The position numbers and the translations under genes were made by a program. From positions 124,001 to 188,000 of the forward strand of contig JAGBTN010000007.1 in assembly GCA_017631315.1 (NCBI GenBank): DNA of 64,000 nucleotides, in the 5' to 3' direction. A model generated the notes under the pieces. The model was not told the DNA's origin, did not search any database, and was given only the letters and a program-made list of their open reading frames with translations. Source of the stretch: Bacteroidaceae bacterium (GTDB lineage: Bacteria; Bacteroidota; Bacteroidia; Bacteroidales; Bacteroidaceae). Within the stretch, counting starts at the first letter, position 1, and every line of letters starts with the position of its first letter. Positions 1 through 8,555 of this stretch are shown here, one piece after another.

Positions 1-49
1 ATACGCGAGAAAAACAGGGGAAGAAGATGGAAGATATATAAAAAAGCAC

Positions 50-57
50 TATCTTTG
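50..57 (+). promoter_or_regulatory. Bacteroidetes -7 promoter element for the purine operon
   Basis: TATCTTTG matches the TAnnTTTG -7 consensus of Bacteroidetes sigma-70. It would start a transcript near base 62 and give a leader of about 210 nt before the first gene. I saw no known riboswitch in that leader; a possible CTTCAT/ATGAAG pairing around 134-168 is weak. Confidence 0.6.
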
Positions 58-272
58 TAGATGATAACCATAAAATATAACAACCCCGGCATTGCACATC
101 AACAACCATCCATTGGGGCAACACAAGTTGAGCTTCATGCACAACAAAGGAACACCTACAATGAAGATGAGGGTCCATATTCAGCAAGCACGTCTCGGCA
201 TGACGAAACCGACACGATGTCACTAACAAAGAATGTGTAAAACTGGAATTATTCATTTATAAAACAAATATC

Positions 273-977
273 ATGAAAAAGGCAACACGTATCATAGCAC
301 TCATCGCATTGGCGATATGCTCGGCAGCCACAAAGGCTCAAAACCTGCAAGTATACTACGACACCGGACGCGGCTGCGTAACCTCCACCATCGAAATGTT
401 CCGCCCAGATGCATATGGTAGCACCTTCTTCTTCGTCGATATGGACTTCGACCCGAAGGCCATCGGTGCCTACACCGAAATTGCCCGTGAGTTCTGCTTC
501 TGGAAAGAATCAAAATGGAACTGGCTCTCAGTACACGTTGAGTTCGACGGCGGCCTCAGTACGGCAGCAAGTTCATTCAATAATTCATGGTTGTTGGGCC
601 TCACCTATTCCGGACATTCCAAAGACTATTCGAAGACCTGGTCAGTGTCCGCCATGTATAAAGCCATACCTGGAACCGAAGGCCTCAGCGGAGGAAAGCA
701 GCCCCACAACTTCCAACTCACAGGTGTATGGGGCATAAACTTTGCCAAAGGCTGGTGCTCATTCAGCGGTTTTGCCGACTTCTGGCGTGAAGCCCGTGTC
801 TGGCAAGGAACAAAGTTCATCTTCCTTGCCGAGCCCCAGTTCTGGGTTAACCTCAACAAAATCAAGAAATGGGAAAATGTAAAGCTGAGTATTGGCGGCG
901 AACTGGAACTGTCGAACAACTTTGTAGAAAAAGGTTTCAAAGCAATGCCTGCACTGGGTGCCAAATGGACCTTCTAA
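273..977 (+). CDS. DUF5020 family outer-membrane protein (Tsx-like)
   Basis: A 234-residue exported protein. Residues 1-22 form a signal peptide (KK, hydrophobic run, AATKAQ cleavage region). The rest is rich in aromatic residues with alternating short strands and ends in WTF, as expected of an outer-membrane beta barrel. It resembles the DUF5020 family, which is related to the nucleoside-specific channel Tsx. It lies 42 bp upstream of a purine permease and a hypoxanthine phosphoribosyltransferase, so a role in passing nucleosides or bases through the outer membrane is a reasonable inference. Family assignment is from recognition, not a search. Confidence 0.8.
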   Translation: MKKATRIIALIALAICSAATKAQNLQVYYDTGRGCVTSTIEMFRPDAYGSTFFFVDMDFDPKAIGAYTEIAREFCFWKESKWNWLSVHVEFDGGLSTAASSFNNSWLLGLTYSGHSKDYSKTWSVSAMYKAIPGTEGLSGGKQPHNFQLTGVWGINFAKGWCSFSGFADFWREARVWQGTKFIFLAEPQFWVNLNKIKKWENVKLSIGGELELSNNFVEKGFKAMPALGAKWTF

Positions 978-1019
978 AAGACAGATATAAATTATATTAT
1001 ATAAGGTATAAGAATAATT

Positions 1020-2321
1020 ATGAGCACATTAAAGAAACTCTTCGGTTATGATTCGAAGACAACCAACCTGCGCACAGAGATTCTGGCGGGTATCACCACC
1101 TTCCTTACCATGTCGTACATCCTGGCTGTAAATCCGGGGATGTTCAGTCTGCTCGACGGCATGCCTGCCGGAGCAGTCTTTACCGCCACTGCCTTGGCTT
1201 CCATTGTCGGATGTCTTGTAATGGCCTTCTGGGGCAAGTTGCCCTTCGGCCTGGCTCCAGGCATGGGGCTCAATGCCTTCTTTGTGTTTTCGGTATGCAT
1301 GGGCATGGGATATTCGTGGCAGTTTGCCCTCACGGCAGTATTTATCGAAGGACTGCTATTTATTCTAATGACCATTACCAACATTCGTGAAGCCATAGTG
1401 AACGCCATCCCGCAAAACCTGCGCTATGCCATTGGAGCAGGCATTGGCTTGTTCATTGCCTTCATCGGTTTGCAGAATGCCGGCATCATTGTTGACAACG
1501 ATGCCACCCTTGTGTCGTTAGGCGAGATTTGCGAAGGACCGGCACTGCTTGCCATCATCGGATTGGTGATTACAGGAGTACTCTATGCCAAGAACGTGCG
1601 CGGAGCCATGCTTATCGGTATTCTCGCCACCACACTTATCGGCATTCCCATGGGCATCACCGAATTTAAGGGAGTGGTGTCAACTCCAGAGTCCGTTGCC
1701 CCCATCTTCTGTCAATTTGAATGGAAAAACATCTTCACACTCGATATGCTTGTTGTGGTATTCACCTTTCTCTTCATCGACATGTTCGATACCATGGGCA
1801 CTCTCATCGGCGTATGTACCAAGGCCGATATGGTAGACAAGGAAACAGGCCGCATCCCTCGCCTGAAAGAGGCTTTCATGGCCGATGCTATTGCCACAAC
1901 TGTTGGTGCCATGTTTGGCACATCCACTACTACCACCTATGTGGAAAGTGCATCGGGAGTCGCTCAAGGCGGACGTTCGGGCCTCACAGCCTTTGTTATT
2001 GGCTGCTGCTTCATCGTCACTTTGTTCTTCTCGCCGCTGTTCCTTTCTATTCCTGCAGCAGCCACAGCGCCAGTGCTCATCCTTGTGGGACTGCTGATGA
2101 TAGAGCCCATTACAAAAATTGATTTGGCTGATTTCTCCGAATCGATACCGGCCTTTGCTTGCATCATCATGATGCCTTTGGCCTACTCTATCTCTGACGG
2201 TATCCTTACTGGTATGATTCTCTATGTGGTAATCAATATGGTTTGTGGTAACTTCAAGAAGATTACTCCCACGATGTATATCCTTGCCGTAATGTTTATT
2301 TTGAAATATATCTTTATATAA
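1020..2321 (+). CDS. NCS2-family purine (adenine/guanine/hypoxanthine) permease
   Basis: A 433-residue polytopic inner-membrane protein of the AzgA-like branch of NCS2 permeases, which import purine bases with protons. Visible hallmarks are PGMGLNAFFVFSV near residue 80, the FLFIDMFDTMGTLIG segment in the middle and about 12-14 hydrophobic helices. Length is normal for the family. It follows the DUF5020 gene and is followed 12 bp later by hpt, giving a compact uptake and salvage unit: outer-membrane passage, inner-membrane import, then capture as nucleotide. Confidence 0.92.
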   Translation: MSTLKKLFGYDSKTTNLRTEILAGITTFLTMSYILAVNPGMFSLLDGMPAGAVFTATALASIVGCLVMAFWGKLPFGLAPGMGLNAFFVFSVCMGMGYSWQFALTAVFIEGLLFILMTITNIREAIVNAIPQNLRYAIGAGIGLFIAFIGLQNAGIIVDNDATLVSLGEICEGPALLAIIGLVITGVLYAKNVRGAMLIGILATTLIGIPMGITEFKGVVSTPESVAPIFCQFEWKNIFTLDMLVVVFTFLFIDMFDTMGTLIGVCTKADMVDKETGRIPRLKEAFMADAIATTVGAMFGTSTTTTYVESASGVAQGGRSGLTAFVIGCCFIVTLFFSPLFLSIPAAATAPVLILVGLLMIEPITKIDLADFSESIPAFACIIMMPLAYSISDGILTGMILYVVINMVCGNFKKITPTMYILAVMFILKYIFI

Positions 2322-2333
2322 TAATTGAATAAT

Positions 2334-2873
2334 ATGCATAGCGTTGTACAAGTTAAAGACAAGAAGTTTGCCCTCTATATATCTGAAGACAAAATCAAGG
2401 CAAGAGTAAAGGAGGTCGCCAATAAGATTGATGAAGATCTTCGCAAGAAGAATCCTTTATTCCTTGTAATCCTTAACGGCTCGTTCATCTTCGCTGCAGA
2501 TCTTCTTCGTGATATCAATTTCCCCTGCGAAATCACATTCGTGCGCATGTCTTCCTATGTAGGGACTTGCACCACTGGTGAGGTAAAGCAACTGATAGGA
2601 TTGAAGGAGAATGTGGAAGGGCGTACGGTCGTTATTGTGGAAGACATTATCGAGTCCGGATACACCATGAAAGAGATGCTTCACATCCTGGGTGAGAAGA
2701 AGCCTAAGGAGGTATACATCACCTCGCTTTTTGTGAAGCCCGGCTGCCTAAAGGTGGACTTGAAGATTGATTACCGTTGCTTCGACATAGAGGACGACTT
2801 CATCGTGGGTTACGGACTTGATTATGACCACGAAGGCCGCAACCTGCCACATATCTACCAGGTTATTGAATAG
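2334..2873 (+). CDS. hpt: hypoxanthine phosphoribosyltransferase
   Basis: A 179-residue cytosolic type I phosphoribosyltransferase converting hypoxanthine or guanine plus PRPP to IMP or GMP. The PRPP-binding motif VVIVEDIIESGYTM is clear near residues 100-115, and a NGSFIFAADL segment precedes it as in other Hpt enzymes. The ATG at 2334 is preferred over the in-frame TTG at 2325 because the family starts close to this point. Third gene of the purine operon. Confidence 0.93.
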   Translation: MHSVVQVKDKKFALYISEDKIKARVKEVANKIDEDLRKKNPLFLVILNGSFIFAADLLRDINFPCEITFVRMSSYVGTCTTGEVKQLIGLKENVEGRTVVIVEDIIESGYTMKEMLHILGEKKPKEVYITSLFVKPGCLKVDLKIDYRCFDIEDDFIVGYGLDYDHEGRNLPHIYQVIE

Positions 2874-2925
2874 AAAAACCTAAGGCAACAAGTACCGCTT
2901 TAAACTGTTTAATAGCGTATTCCAC

Positions 2926-2961
2926 AAGCCTATATCTGCTCATAAAGTATGATATAGGCTT
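2926..2961 (+). terminator. stem-loop terminator after hpt
   Basis: AAGCCTATATC at 2926-2936 pairs perfectly with GATATAGGCTT at 2951-2961, followed by a short T-rich stretch. It ends the purine operon and leaves glnS with its own promoter. Confidence 0.65.
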
Positions 2962-3105
2962 TGTTTATATTATTACTGTCTGCTATAATAGCGCATGGCA
3001 TGAGTATTCGCCAAATACCGAGAAACAATACTCACCTTTTAATAATAAAAACAACATTAAGTAAGATTTTTTCATCCATTTGCTATCTATATGGGAATTT
3101 TAGCG

Positions 3106-3113
3106 TAAATTTG
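3106..3113 (+). promoter_or_regulatory. -7 promoter element of glnS
   Basis: TAAATTTG matches the TAnnTTTG consensus and lies 32 bp before the glnS start codon. Confidence 0.7.
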
Positions 3114-3145
3114 CGCGTAATATACAGGAAATAACCAAACACACT

Positions 3146-4894
3146 ATGGTAGAAACGACAAATAATAATGTAGAGGAAAAGAAAAGCCTCAACTTCATAG
3201 AACAAAAAATTGAGAAAGATCTGGCAGCAGGTCTTAACGGCGGACGTATGCAGACACGCTTCCCGCCCGAGCCCAACGGCTATCTCCACATCGGTCACGC
3301 TAAAGCCATTGCCCTCGACTTCGGCATGGCCAAACAATATGGCGGCACATGCAACCTGCGCTTCGATGATACAAACCCCACAAAGGAAGACACCGAATAC
3401 ATCGAAAGCATAGAGAACGACATCAAATGGCTGGGCTTCCAGTGGGACAACGTCTATTATGCCAGCGACTACTTCCAGGAACTCTGGGACTTTGCCGAAT
3501 GGCTCATCATGCAAGGCCGTGCCTATATCGACGAGCAGAGCGCAGAAGTCATTGCACAACAAAAGGGAACAACCACGAAGCCCGGCACCAACAGCCCCTT
3601 CCGCGACCGTCCTGCCGAAGAGAGTCTCCGCCTCTTCCGCTTCATGAACAGCGGCGAAGCAACTCCGGGCACACTCGTTCTGCGTGCAAAGATTGATATG
3701 GCCCACCCCAATATGCTCTTCCGCGACCCCCTGCTCTATCGCGTGATGAACATCCCCCACATCAGAACCGGCAACAAGTGGAATGCCTATCCGATGTACG
3801 ACTTCACCCACGGACAGAGCGACTACCTGGAAGGCGTCACACACAGCCTCTGCACACTCGAATTCGTCGAACACCGTCCCCTCTACGATCTCTTTGTAAC
3901 ATGGATGAAAGAGTACAAGGGCGAGACTGACAACATAGAGGACAACCGCCCCCGCCAGACAGAGTTCAACAAACTGAACCTCAGTTACACGCTCATGAGC
4001 AAACGCAATCTGCTGGCACTCGTCAAGGAAAACCTTGTCAGCGGCTGGGACGATCCCCGCATGCCCACCATCTGCGGTTTCCGCCGTCGCGGTTATAGTC
4101 CCGAAAGTATTCGTGGCTTCATCAAGAAGATAGGCTACACCACCTTCGACGCCCTCAATGAGATGGCGCTCCTGGAGAGTGCCGTTCGCGAAGACCTCAA
4201 CAGCCGCGCCACCCGAGTAAGCGCAGTGCTCAACCCCGTCAAGGTAGTCATCACGAACTATCCCGAAGGCCAGACAGAAGAACTCACCGCAGTAAACAAT
4301 CCCGAAAACGAGGCCGACGGCACACACATGGTAAGCTTCAGCCGCGAACTCTGGATTGAACGCGACGACTTCCAGGAAGAGGCAGAAAAGAAATTCATGC
4401 GCCTGGCACCCGGAAAGGAAGTACGTCTGAAGAACGCATACATCATAATGTGCACCGGTTGCACAAAGGATGCCGACGGAAACGTTACGGAAATCCAATG
4501 CACCTACGACCCCGACAGCCGTAGCGGAATGCCCGGAGCCGACCGTAAAATCAAGGGTAAAACCTTGCACTGGGTAAGCTGCCAGCATGCCGTCAAAGCC
4601 GAAGTACGCCTCTACGACCGCCTCTGGAAGGTAGAAAACCCACGCGACGAACTCGCTGCCATTCGCGAAGCACAGGATTGCGACGCAGTGACTGCCATGA
4701 AGCAAATCATCAACCCCGACAGCCTCACAGTCCTCAAAGACTGCTACATCGAGGAATATGCAGCCACAATGCAGCCACTCTCCTACCTCCAGTTCCAGCG
4801 AATCGGTTATTTCAACGTTGACACCACAAGCACTCCCGAGCACCTCGTCTTCAACAAGACCGTAGGTCTCAAGGACACATGGGCTAAGAAATAA
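3146..4894 (+). CDS. glnS: glutaminyl-tRNA synthetase
   Basis: A 582-residue class I aminoacyl-tRNA synthetase that charges tRNA-Gln directly. The HIGH signature is PEPNGYLHIGHAKA near residues 47-60 and the KMSKS-type signature is YTLMSKRNL near residue 287. GlnRS-specific segments such as LRFDDTNPTKED, YPMYDFTHGQSD and the C-terminal anticodon-binding beta barrels are present, and length fits the family. Codons end mostly in C, giving a C-rich coding strand; this also leaves a 624-codon antisense open frame that I regard as a shadow. Confidence 0.97.
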   Translation: MVETTNNNVEEKKSLNFIEQKIEKDLAAGLNGGRMQTRFPPEPNGYLHIGHAKAIALDFGMAKQYGGTCNLRFDDTNPTKEDTEYIESIENDIKWLGFQWDNVYYASDYFQELWDFAEWLIMQGRAYIDEQSAEVIAQQKGTTTKPGTNSPFRDRPAEESLRLFRFMNSGEATPGTLVLRAKIDMAHPNMLFRDPLLYRVMNIPHIRTGNKWNAYPMYDFTHGQSDYLEGVTHSLCTLEFVEHRPLYDLFVTWMKEYKGETDNIEDNRPRQTEFNKLNLSYTLMSKRNLLALVKENLVSGWDDPRMPTICGFRRRGYSPESIRGFIKKIGYTTFDALNEMALLESAVREDLNSRATRVSAVLNPVKVVITNYPEGQTEELTAVNNPENEADGTHMVSFSRELWIERDDFQEEAEKKFMRLAPGKEVRLKNAYIIMCTGCTKDADGNVTEIQCTYDPDSRSGMPGADRKIKGKTLHWVSCQHAVKAEVRLYDRLWKVENPRDELAAIREAQDCDAVTAMKQIINPDSLTVLKDCYIEEYAATMQPLSYLQFQRIGYFNVDTTSTPEHLVFNKTVGLKDTWAKK

Positions 4895-4937
4895 GTCTGC
4901 TCGACTGAATGATTCACTCAACTTGACTAAGGATGCC

Positions 4938-5037
4938 GATTGAATGGTCATGACCATTCAATCGTTGCATCATGACCATTCAATTGTTGCATCATGACCA
5001 TTCAATGAATCACCCACGTTAAGTTGACAAGAAACGA
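4938..5037. repeat. 22-bp tandem repeat array between glnS and the TPR gene
   Basis: A perfect 26-bp palindrome (4938-4963, centre TGGTCA/TGACCA) opens the array. Units begin with ATGACCATTCAAT at 4950, 4972 and 4994, exactly 22 bp apart; the first two differ by one base (C or T before GTTGCATC). The third diverges after 18 bp and is followed by another 22 bp containing CGTTAAG, ending just before the next start codon. See the findings on 22-bp arrays. Confidence 0.85.
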
Positions 5038-5039
5038 CA

Positions 5040-6512
5040 ATGGAAGACAGCAATAAATACTACCATTCGCGCCACTTCCTGAGGTTGCTCCATCGCTACG
5101 AAAAGGCAATCTCCGAGGGACATGTGCCCTACATGGAGGCAGACGAACTGACTGATATTGCCGAATACTACATGACAGGCAAACAGGATGCAAAAGCAAA
5201 TCAGGCAATTAAGGCAGCCATCAGCATGCACCCCGACAGCGTAGATCCGCAAATCTTCCTGGCACGGCAGAAAATGTTCTACGGGCAACTCGACGAAGCA
5301 CACGCCATCATCGATGCCGTCACCGAACAAGAAGACTGCGAAGTCATCTACGTCCAAGCCGAACTCCGCATAAAAGAAGGACAGGCAGACAAAGCATCAG
5401 ACTTCCTGACACAGCAAATGAAACTCATGCAGGACAGCCTCGACACCTATCTCTACGACTGTGCCGCCATCTTCATGGACTACGACCATTGGGAACTGGC
5501 CAAGGAATGGCTCGAACACCTCAGAGGAGCCTACCCCACCCACCCACGCATTCCCATCATGGAAGCAGAAATACAGATGGGACTCGACAACTACGAAGAC
5601 GCACTCCCGATGCTCCAGAAAATCGTAGATGAAGAACCCTACAACTCCGATGCCTGGAACCTCCTTGCCGAAACACACGTCGCCCTCGAAATGTACAACG
5701 AGGCACAAGAAGCCGCAGACTTCTCGCTCGCCATCAATCCGCAGGACAGCAACGCATTGCTCATGAAAGCAAATGCCTATATGCGAAACGAACAAATGGG
5801 CGAAGCCATCGAACACTACAAACAATACCTCGAAGCACAAAGCGACGACCTCAGCGTTCAAATCTCGCTCGCCATCTGCTACAGCAACGAAGAACGCTAT
5901 AAAGAAGCCCTCCCCCTGCTCGAAAAAGCAGAACAACAAGCACTGAAACAACCCGACAGAGAAAACGAACTGACGCAGGTGCTCCAAATGAAAGCCTATG
6001 CCCTAAGCCGGCTCAACAGAACCACAGAAGCACTTGCCATCCTCAACAAAGCACGCCAAACCGGCGACGAAAGCCAGTCGTGGAGGTTCGACATGTCCGA
6101 GGGAGACATCCATCTGCAAGCAGGCAACCTCAAGCAAGCAGAAACATACTTCGCCAATGCCCTGAAGAAGACACCCGAACAAGGCGAAACACTCTTCAGC
6201 ATAGCACTCACATACAGCAACGCAGGCTACAACGACTGCGCCATCGACCTGCTCGACGACGTATGGACACTCTTCGGCACACAAGAAGGCAAGTTCGTAG
6301 TCCCATATCTCGCCAACTGCTATCTGCACAAAAACGACATGCAGAACTACCTCAAATACCTCAGGCTGGCCCCCTCCTGCGACCGAGAAGCAACACGCAT
6401 CCTCTTCCACGATCGCTTCCCCGAAAACACCGCCCCGGAAGACTACTATGCCTACGCCTACAAAGACATCTATGGCGTCTTCCCCGACCAGCCCGAGAAT
6501 CCCACCTACTAA
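5040..6512 (+). CDS. tetratricopeptide repeat protein
   Basis: A 490-residue protein made almost wholly of TPR-type helical pairs, for example the repeats around AWNLLAETHVALEMYNEAQEA and ETYFANALKKTPEQGETLF. It has no signal peptide and no catalytic domain that I recognise, so it is probably a cytosolic scaffold. It starts 2 bp after a 22-bp repeat array, so the array must be transcribed as leader or hold its control sites. The coding strand is strongly C-rich and T-poor, like glnS. Confidence 0.8.
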   Translation: MEDSNKYYHSRHFLRLLHRYEKAISEGHVPYMEADELTDIAEYYMTGKQDAKANQAIKAAISMHPDSVDPQIFLARQKMFYGQLDEAHAIIDAVTEQEDCEVIYVQAELRIKEGQADKASDFLTQQMKLMQDSLDTYLYDCAAIFMDYDHWELAKEWLEHLRGAYPTHPRIPIMEAEIQMGLDNYEDALPMLQKIVDEEPYNSDAWNLLAETHVALEMYNEAQEAADFSLAINPQDSNALLMKANAYMRNEQMGEAIEHYKQYLEAQSDDLSVQISLAICYSNEERYKEALPLLEKAEQQALKQPDRENELTQVLQMKAYALSRLNRTTEALAILNKARQTGDESQSWRFDMSEGDIHLQAGNLKQAETYFANALKKTPEQGETLFSIALTYSNAGYNDCAIDLLDDVWTLFGTQEGKFVVPYLANCYLHKNDMQNYLKYLRLAPSCDREATRILFHDRFPENTAPEDYYAYAYKDIYGVFPDQPENPTY

Positions 6513-6582
6513 CTGCCCACACCGACAGGAGAAACACAAAGGGAAAAAACATACATCACTTGGAAGTTACAGAAAATATCGT

Positions 6583-6590
6583 TATTTTTG
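6583..6590 (+). promoter_or_regulatory. -7 element almost touching the next start codon
   Basis: TATTTTTG fits TAnnTTTG, with a TTGG at 6560-6563 at -33 spacing. The start codon is at 6601, so the 5' leader would be only about 5-7 nt. Confidence 0.6.
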
Positions 6591-6600
6591 TACCCAAGTT

Positions 6601-7128
6601 ATGCATAAATTAACAAATCCCATCATCTGGTTCGCACGATTCCGCCACCGCAAAGGATATGGCGTGCATAGTCCGTTCGCATTCCGCTTCATAACAGATG
6701 TCATCTACGAACGCACACCATACTATGCCTATGCCGAACAAGACAAAGCATTGCCCCTCTCCATGCGCTTCAGGAAACGCAAAGGGCTGCATCTGCTTCT
6801 ACGTCTTGCCAACCATCTTCAGCCAGAAACAATCGTGATTCCGCACAACGCACATTGGGAAAAGCAATATCTGCATAACGGATGCAACAAAGCAAGAATC
6901 CTTACACATAACCCGGAAGGAGAAATTGACCTGTGTCTGCTCACAGAACCTGCCGACAGTGTCCTCAAACACATTGGCAACAATTCCGTCCTGGTGCTCG
7001 ACAATCTGCACCGCCATCGCGAATGGTTCAGGAACATACCCTCCGTCGTCAGCTTCGACCTCTACGACCTGGGCATAGCATTCTTCGATAAACAATACAA
7101 CAAACAATACTACATCGTCAACTTCTGA
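6601..7128 (+). CDS. small SAM-methyltransferase-like protein (GYGVHSPFAF family)
   Basis: A 175-residue cytosolic protein. The N-terminal FRHRKGYGVHSPFAFRFI motif is typical of a Bacteroidetes family usually annotated as class I SAM-dependent methyltransferase. Here the Rossmann part (ETIVIPHNAH, GEIDLCLL, SVLVLDNLHRHREWF) is short and the usual glycine-rich SAM loop is not evident, so activity is uncertain. The ATG at 6601 was chosen because the promoter lies just upstream, excluding longer versions. It ends 11 bp before the cobalamin adenosyltransferase. Confidence 0.6.
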   Translation: MHKLTNPIIWFARFRHRKGYGVHSPFAFRFITDVIYERTPYYAYAEQDKALPLSMRFRKRKGLHLLLRLANHLQPETIVIPHNAHWEKQYLHNGCNKARILTHNPEGEIDLCLLTEPADSVLKHIGNNSVLVLDNLHRHREWFRNIPSVVSFDLYDLGIAFFDKQYNKQYYIVNF

Positions 7129-7139
7129 GTGTCAAAAAT

Positions 7140-7682
7140 ATGAAAGTTTACACAAGAACCGGTGATACCGGAAACACATCACTCATAGGCGGGAAACGCG
7201 TCAGTAAAACATGCCAACGCATTGAAAGCTATGGAACCATCGACGAACTCAATTCACAAGTAGGACTGCTGTTAACCTACACCACCGACAACACAGACAG
7301 AAACAACCTTATCTCAATACAGAACTGTCTTTTCGTCATTGGCGCACTGCTCGCAACCGACAGCGACTCCCCAAAATCCCCTTCAACCTCCATCACAACA
7401 GACGACATTGCAACCCTGGAGAAAAACATAGACCACGCCTCAGAAGACCTTCCAAAATGGAAAGGTTTCACCCTGCCAGGCGGCAGTCGGGCTGCAGCTA
7501 TTGCACACATCTGTCGCACCATTTGCCGTCGTGCAGAACGACAAATCCTTGTACTAAATGAAACAGAACCAGTTGAAGAACAAATCATCTGCTACGTCAA
7601 CCGCCTGAGCGATTACTTCTATGTACTCGCACTGCGACTAAACTTTTTAGAAGGAAAGGAAGAAATTTTATGGCAGAAATAA
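7140..7682 (+). CDS. corrinoid (cob(I)alamin) adenosyltransferase, PduO type
   Basis: A 180-residue enzyme that transfers the adenosyl group of ATP to cob(I)alamin, making adenosylcobalamin. The N-terminal ATP loop KVYTRTGDTGNTSLIGG, the GTIDELNSQVG helix and the RTICRRAERQI signature near residue 125 are all diagnostic of the PduO/EutT-like family. It follows the small methyltransferase-like gene and precedes a DUF2795 gene that has its own promoter. Confidence 0.93.
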   Translation: MKVYTRTGDTGNTSLIGGKRVSKTCQRIESYGTIDELNSQVGLLLTYTTDNTDRNNLISIQNCLFVIGALLATDSDSPKSPSTSITTDDIATLEKNIDHASEDLPKWKGFTLPGGSRAAAIAHICRTICRRAERQILVLNETEPVEEQIICYVNRLSDYFYVLALRLNFLEGKEEILWQK

Positions 7683-7703
7683 TTGCCATAAAGAAAAAAA
7701 CAC

Positions 7704-7711
7704 TATCTTTG
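7704..7711 (+). promoter_or_regulatory. -7 promoter element of the DUF2795 gene
   Basis: TATCTTTG lies 37 bp before the start codon at 7749. Confidence 0.7.
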
Positions 7712-7748
7712 CAACCTAAAATTATAAACACAAAAAACATATATAATT

Positions 7749-7970
7749 ATGTATTGGACATTGGAATTAGCTTCAAAACTGGAAGATGCACCCTGGCCTG
7801 CAACCAGGGAAGAACTGATTGACTATGCCACCCGCAGTGGCGCACCACTTGAAGTCATCGAAAACCTCACCGAAATGGAAGACGAAGGCGACGTCTATGA
7901 AACAATAGAAGACATCTGGCCAGACTATCCAACAAAGGACGACTTCCTCTTTAACGAAGACGAATATTAA
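7749..7970 (+). CDS. DUF2795 family small acidic protein
   Basis: A 73-residue very acidic protein with the pattern WTLELASKLEDAPWPATREELIDYATRSGAP, which matches the DUF2795 fold seen in many bacteria and in Bacteroidetes as a stand-alone protein. Function is unknown. It is monocistronic, with its own promoter and a strong terminator just downstream. Confidence 0.8.
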   Translation: MYWTLELASKLEDAPWPATREELIDYATRSGAPLEVIENLTEMEDEGDVYETIEDIWPDYPTKDDFLFNEDEY

Positions 7971-8010
7971 GAGGTTGATAAAGAATAATTAGCAGAATAT
8001 CAGCAACATA

Positions 8011-8046
8011 AAAATGACCGACTGGGTAGTCCAGTCGGTCATTTTT
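8011..8046 (+). terminator. intrinsic terminator after the DUF2795 gene
   Basis: A 15-bp stem (8011-8025 with 8031-8045, centred on ACCGACTGG / CCAGTCGGT) with a 5-nt loop, A-run on the left and T-run on the right, so it could work in both directions. Confidence 0.85.
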
Positions 8047-8543
8047 ATGTCAAAAACTAGCCGAAAATAGCCAAAAATGAGACGAGACTACCCAAATACA
8101 ACCCTGAAACTATTACCAAATCCTCCTAAAAAAAGGAGTAGTAAGTGAGAGGTGAGAGACTGCCCAAACACTGCCCAGATGCCGCTCAAATCACTATTTT
8201 GCAAGAAAATGAGCACCCAGACTAGACCGCCCATTGAAGTAAAAATATTACCCATCGTTTTCTGTTTTCACTACCCTATATCAAAGAGATTTTTATCGGA
8301 CAGCCGTTAATTTCCTTTCAAAAGGGGTTTGTATTTCAAAAAAAGTCTAAACCGCATAAATACTGTGATTGAGACACACTTTTATGCCCTTTAAAAGTTT
8401 TATCGGACACCAATATAAAAATATTCACTCTAATACGTCCATTCTTGATGAAGTGAAAAATAAAAGAAGATAGAGAATTAATTACTGATGGATTGAAGTG
8501 TCTATTTTTCTTCAATAATGTTGTCTTCTTCATAAAGATTACA
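8047..8543. other. intergenic region with a repeated TTTTATCGGACA motif
   Basis: About 500 bp without a credible gene. TTTTATCGGACA occurs twice in the same orientation, at 8291-8302 and 8398-8409. The second is preceded by GCCCTTTAAAAG and the first followed within 30 bp by TTTCAAAAGGGG. This may be what is left of insertion-sequence ends, but no transposase remains. Confidence 0.35.
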
Positions 8544-8551
8544 TAAATTTG
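8544..8551 (+). promoter_or_regulatory. -7 element for a leaderless acetyltransferase mRNA
   Basis: TAAATTTG ends 4 bp before the ATG at 8556. At normal spacing, transcription would start at or within a base or two of the start codon. Confidence 0.65.
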
Positions 8552-8555
8552 CGCT

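Noticed and set aside
1-272. Purine riboswitch upstream of the purine operon
   Set aside because: The conserved purine aptamer loops are not visible; only an unexplained leader can be stated.
3083-4957. 624-codon open frame antisense to glnS
   Set aside because: It covers the whole of glnS in the opposite strand and its composition follows from the C-rich codons of glnS; no signature or promoter supports it.
8336-8533. 65-codon minus-strand frame
   Set aside because: No promoter, no family resemblance, and it lies over a region resembling insertion-sequence debris.
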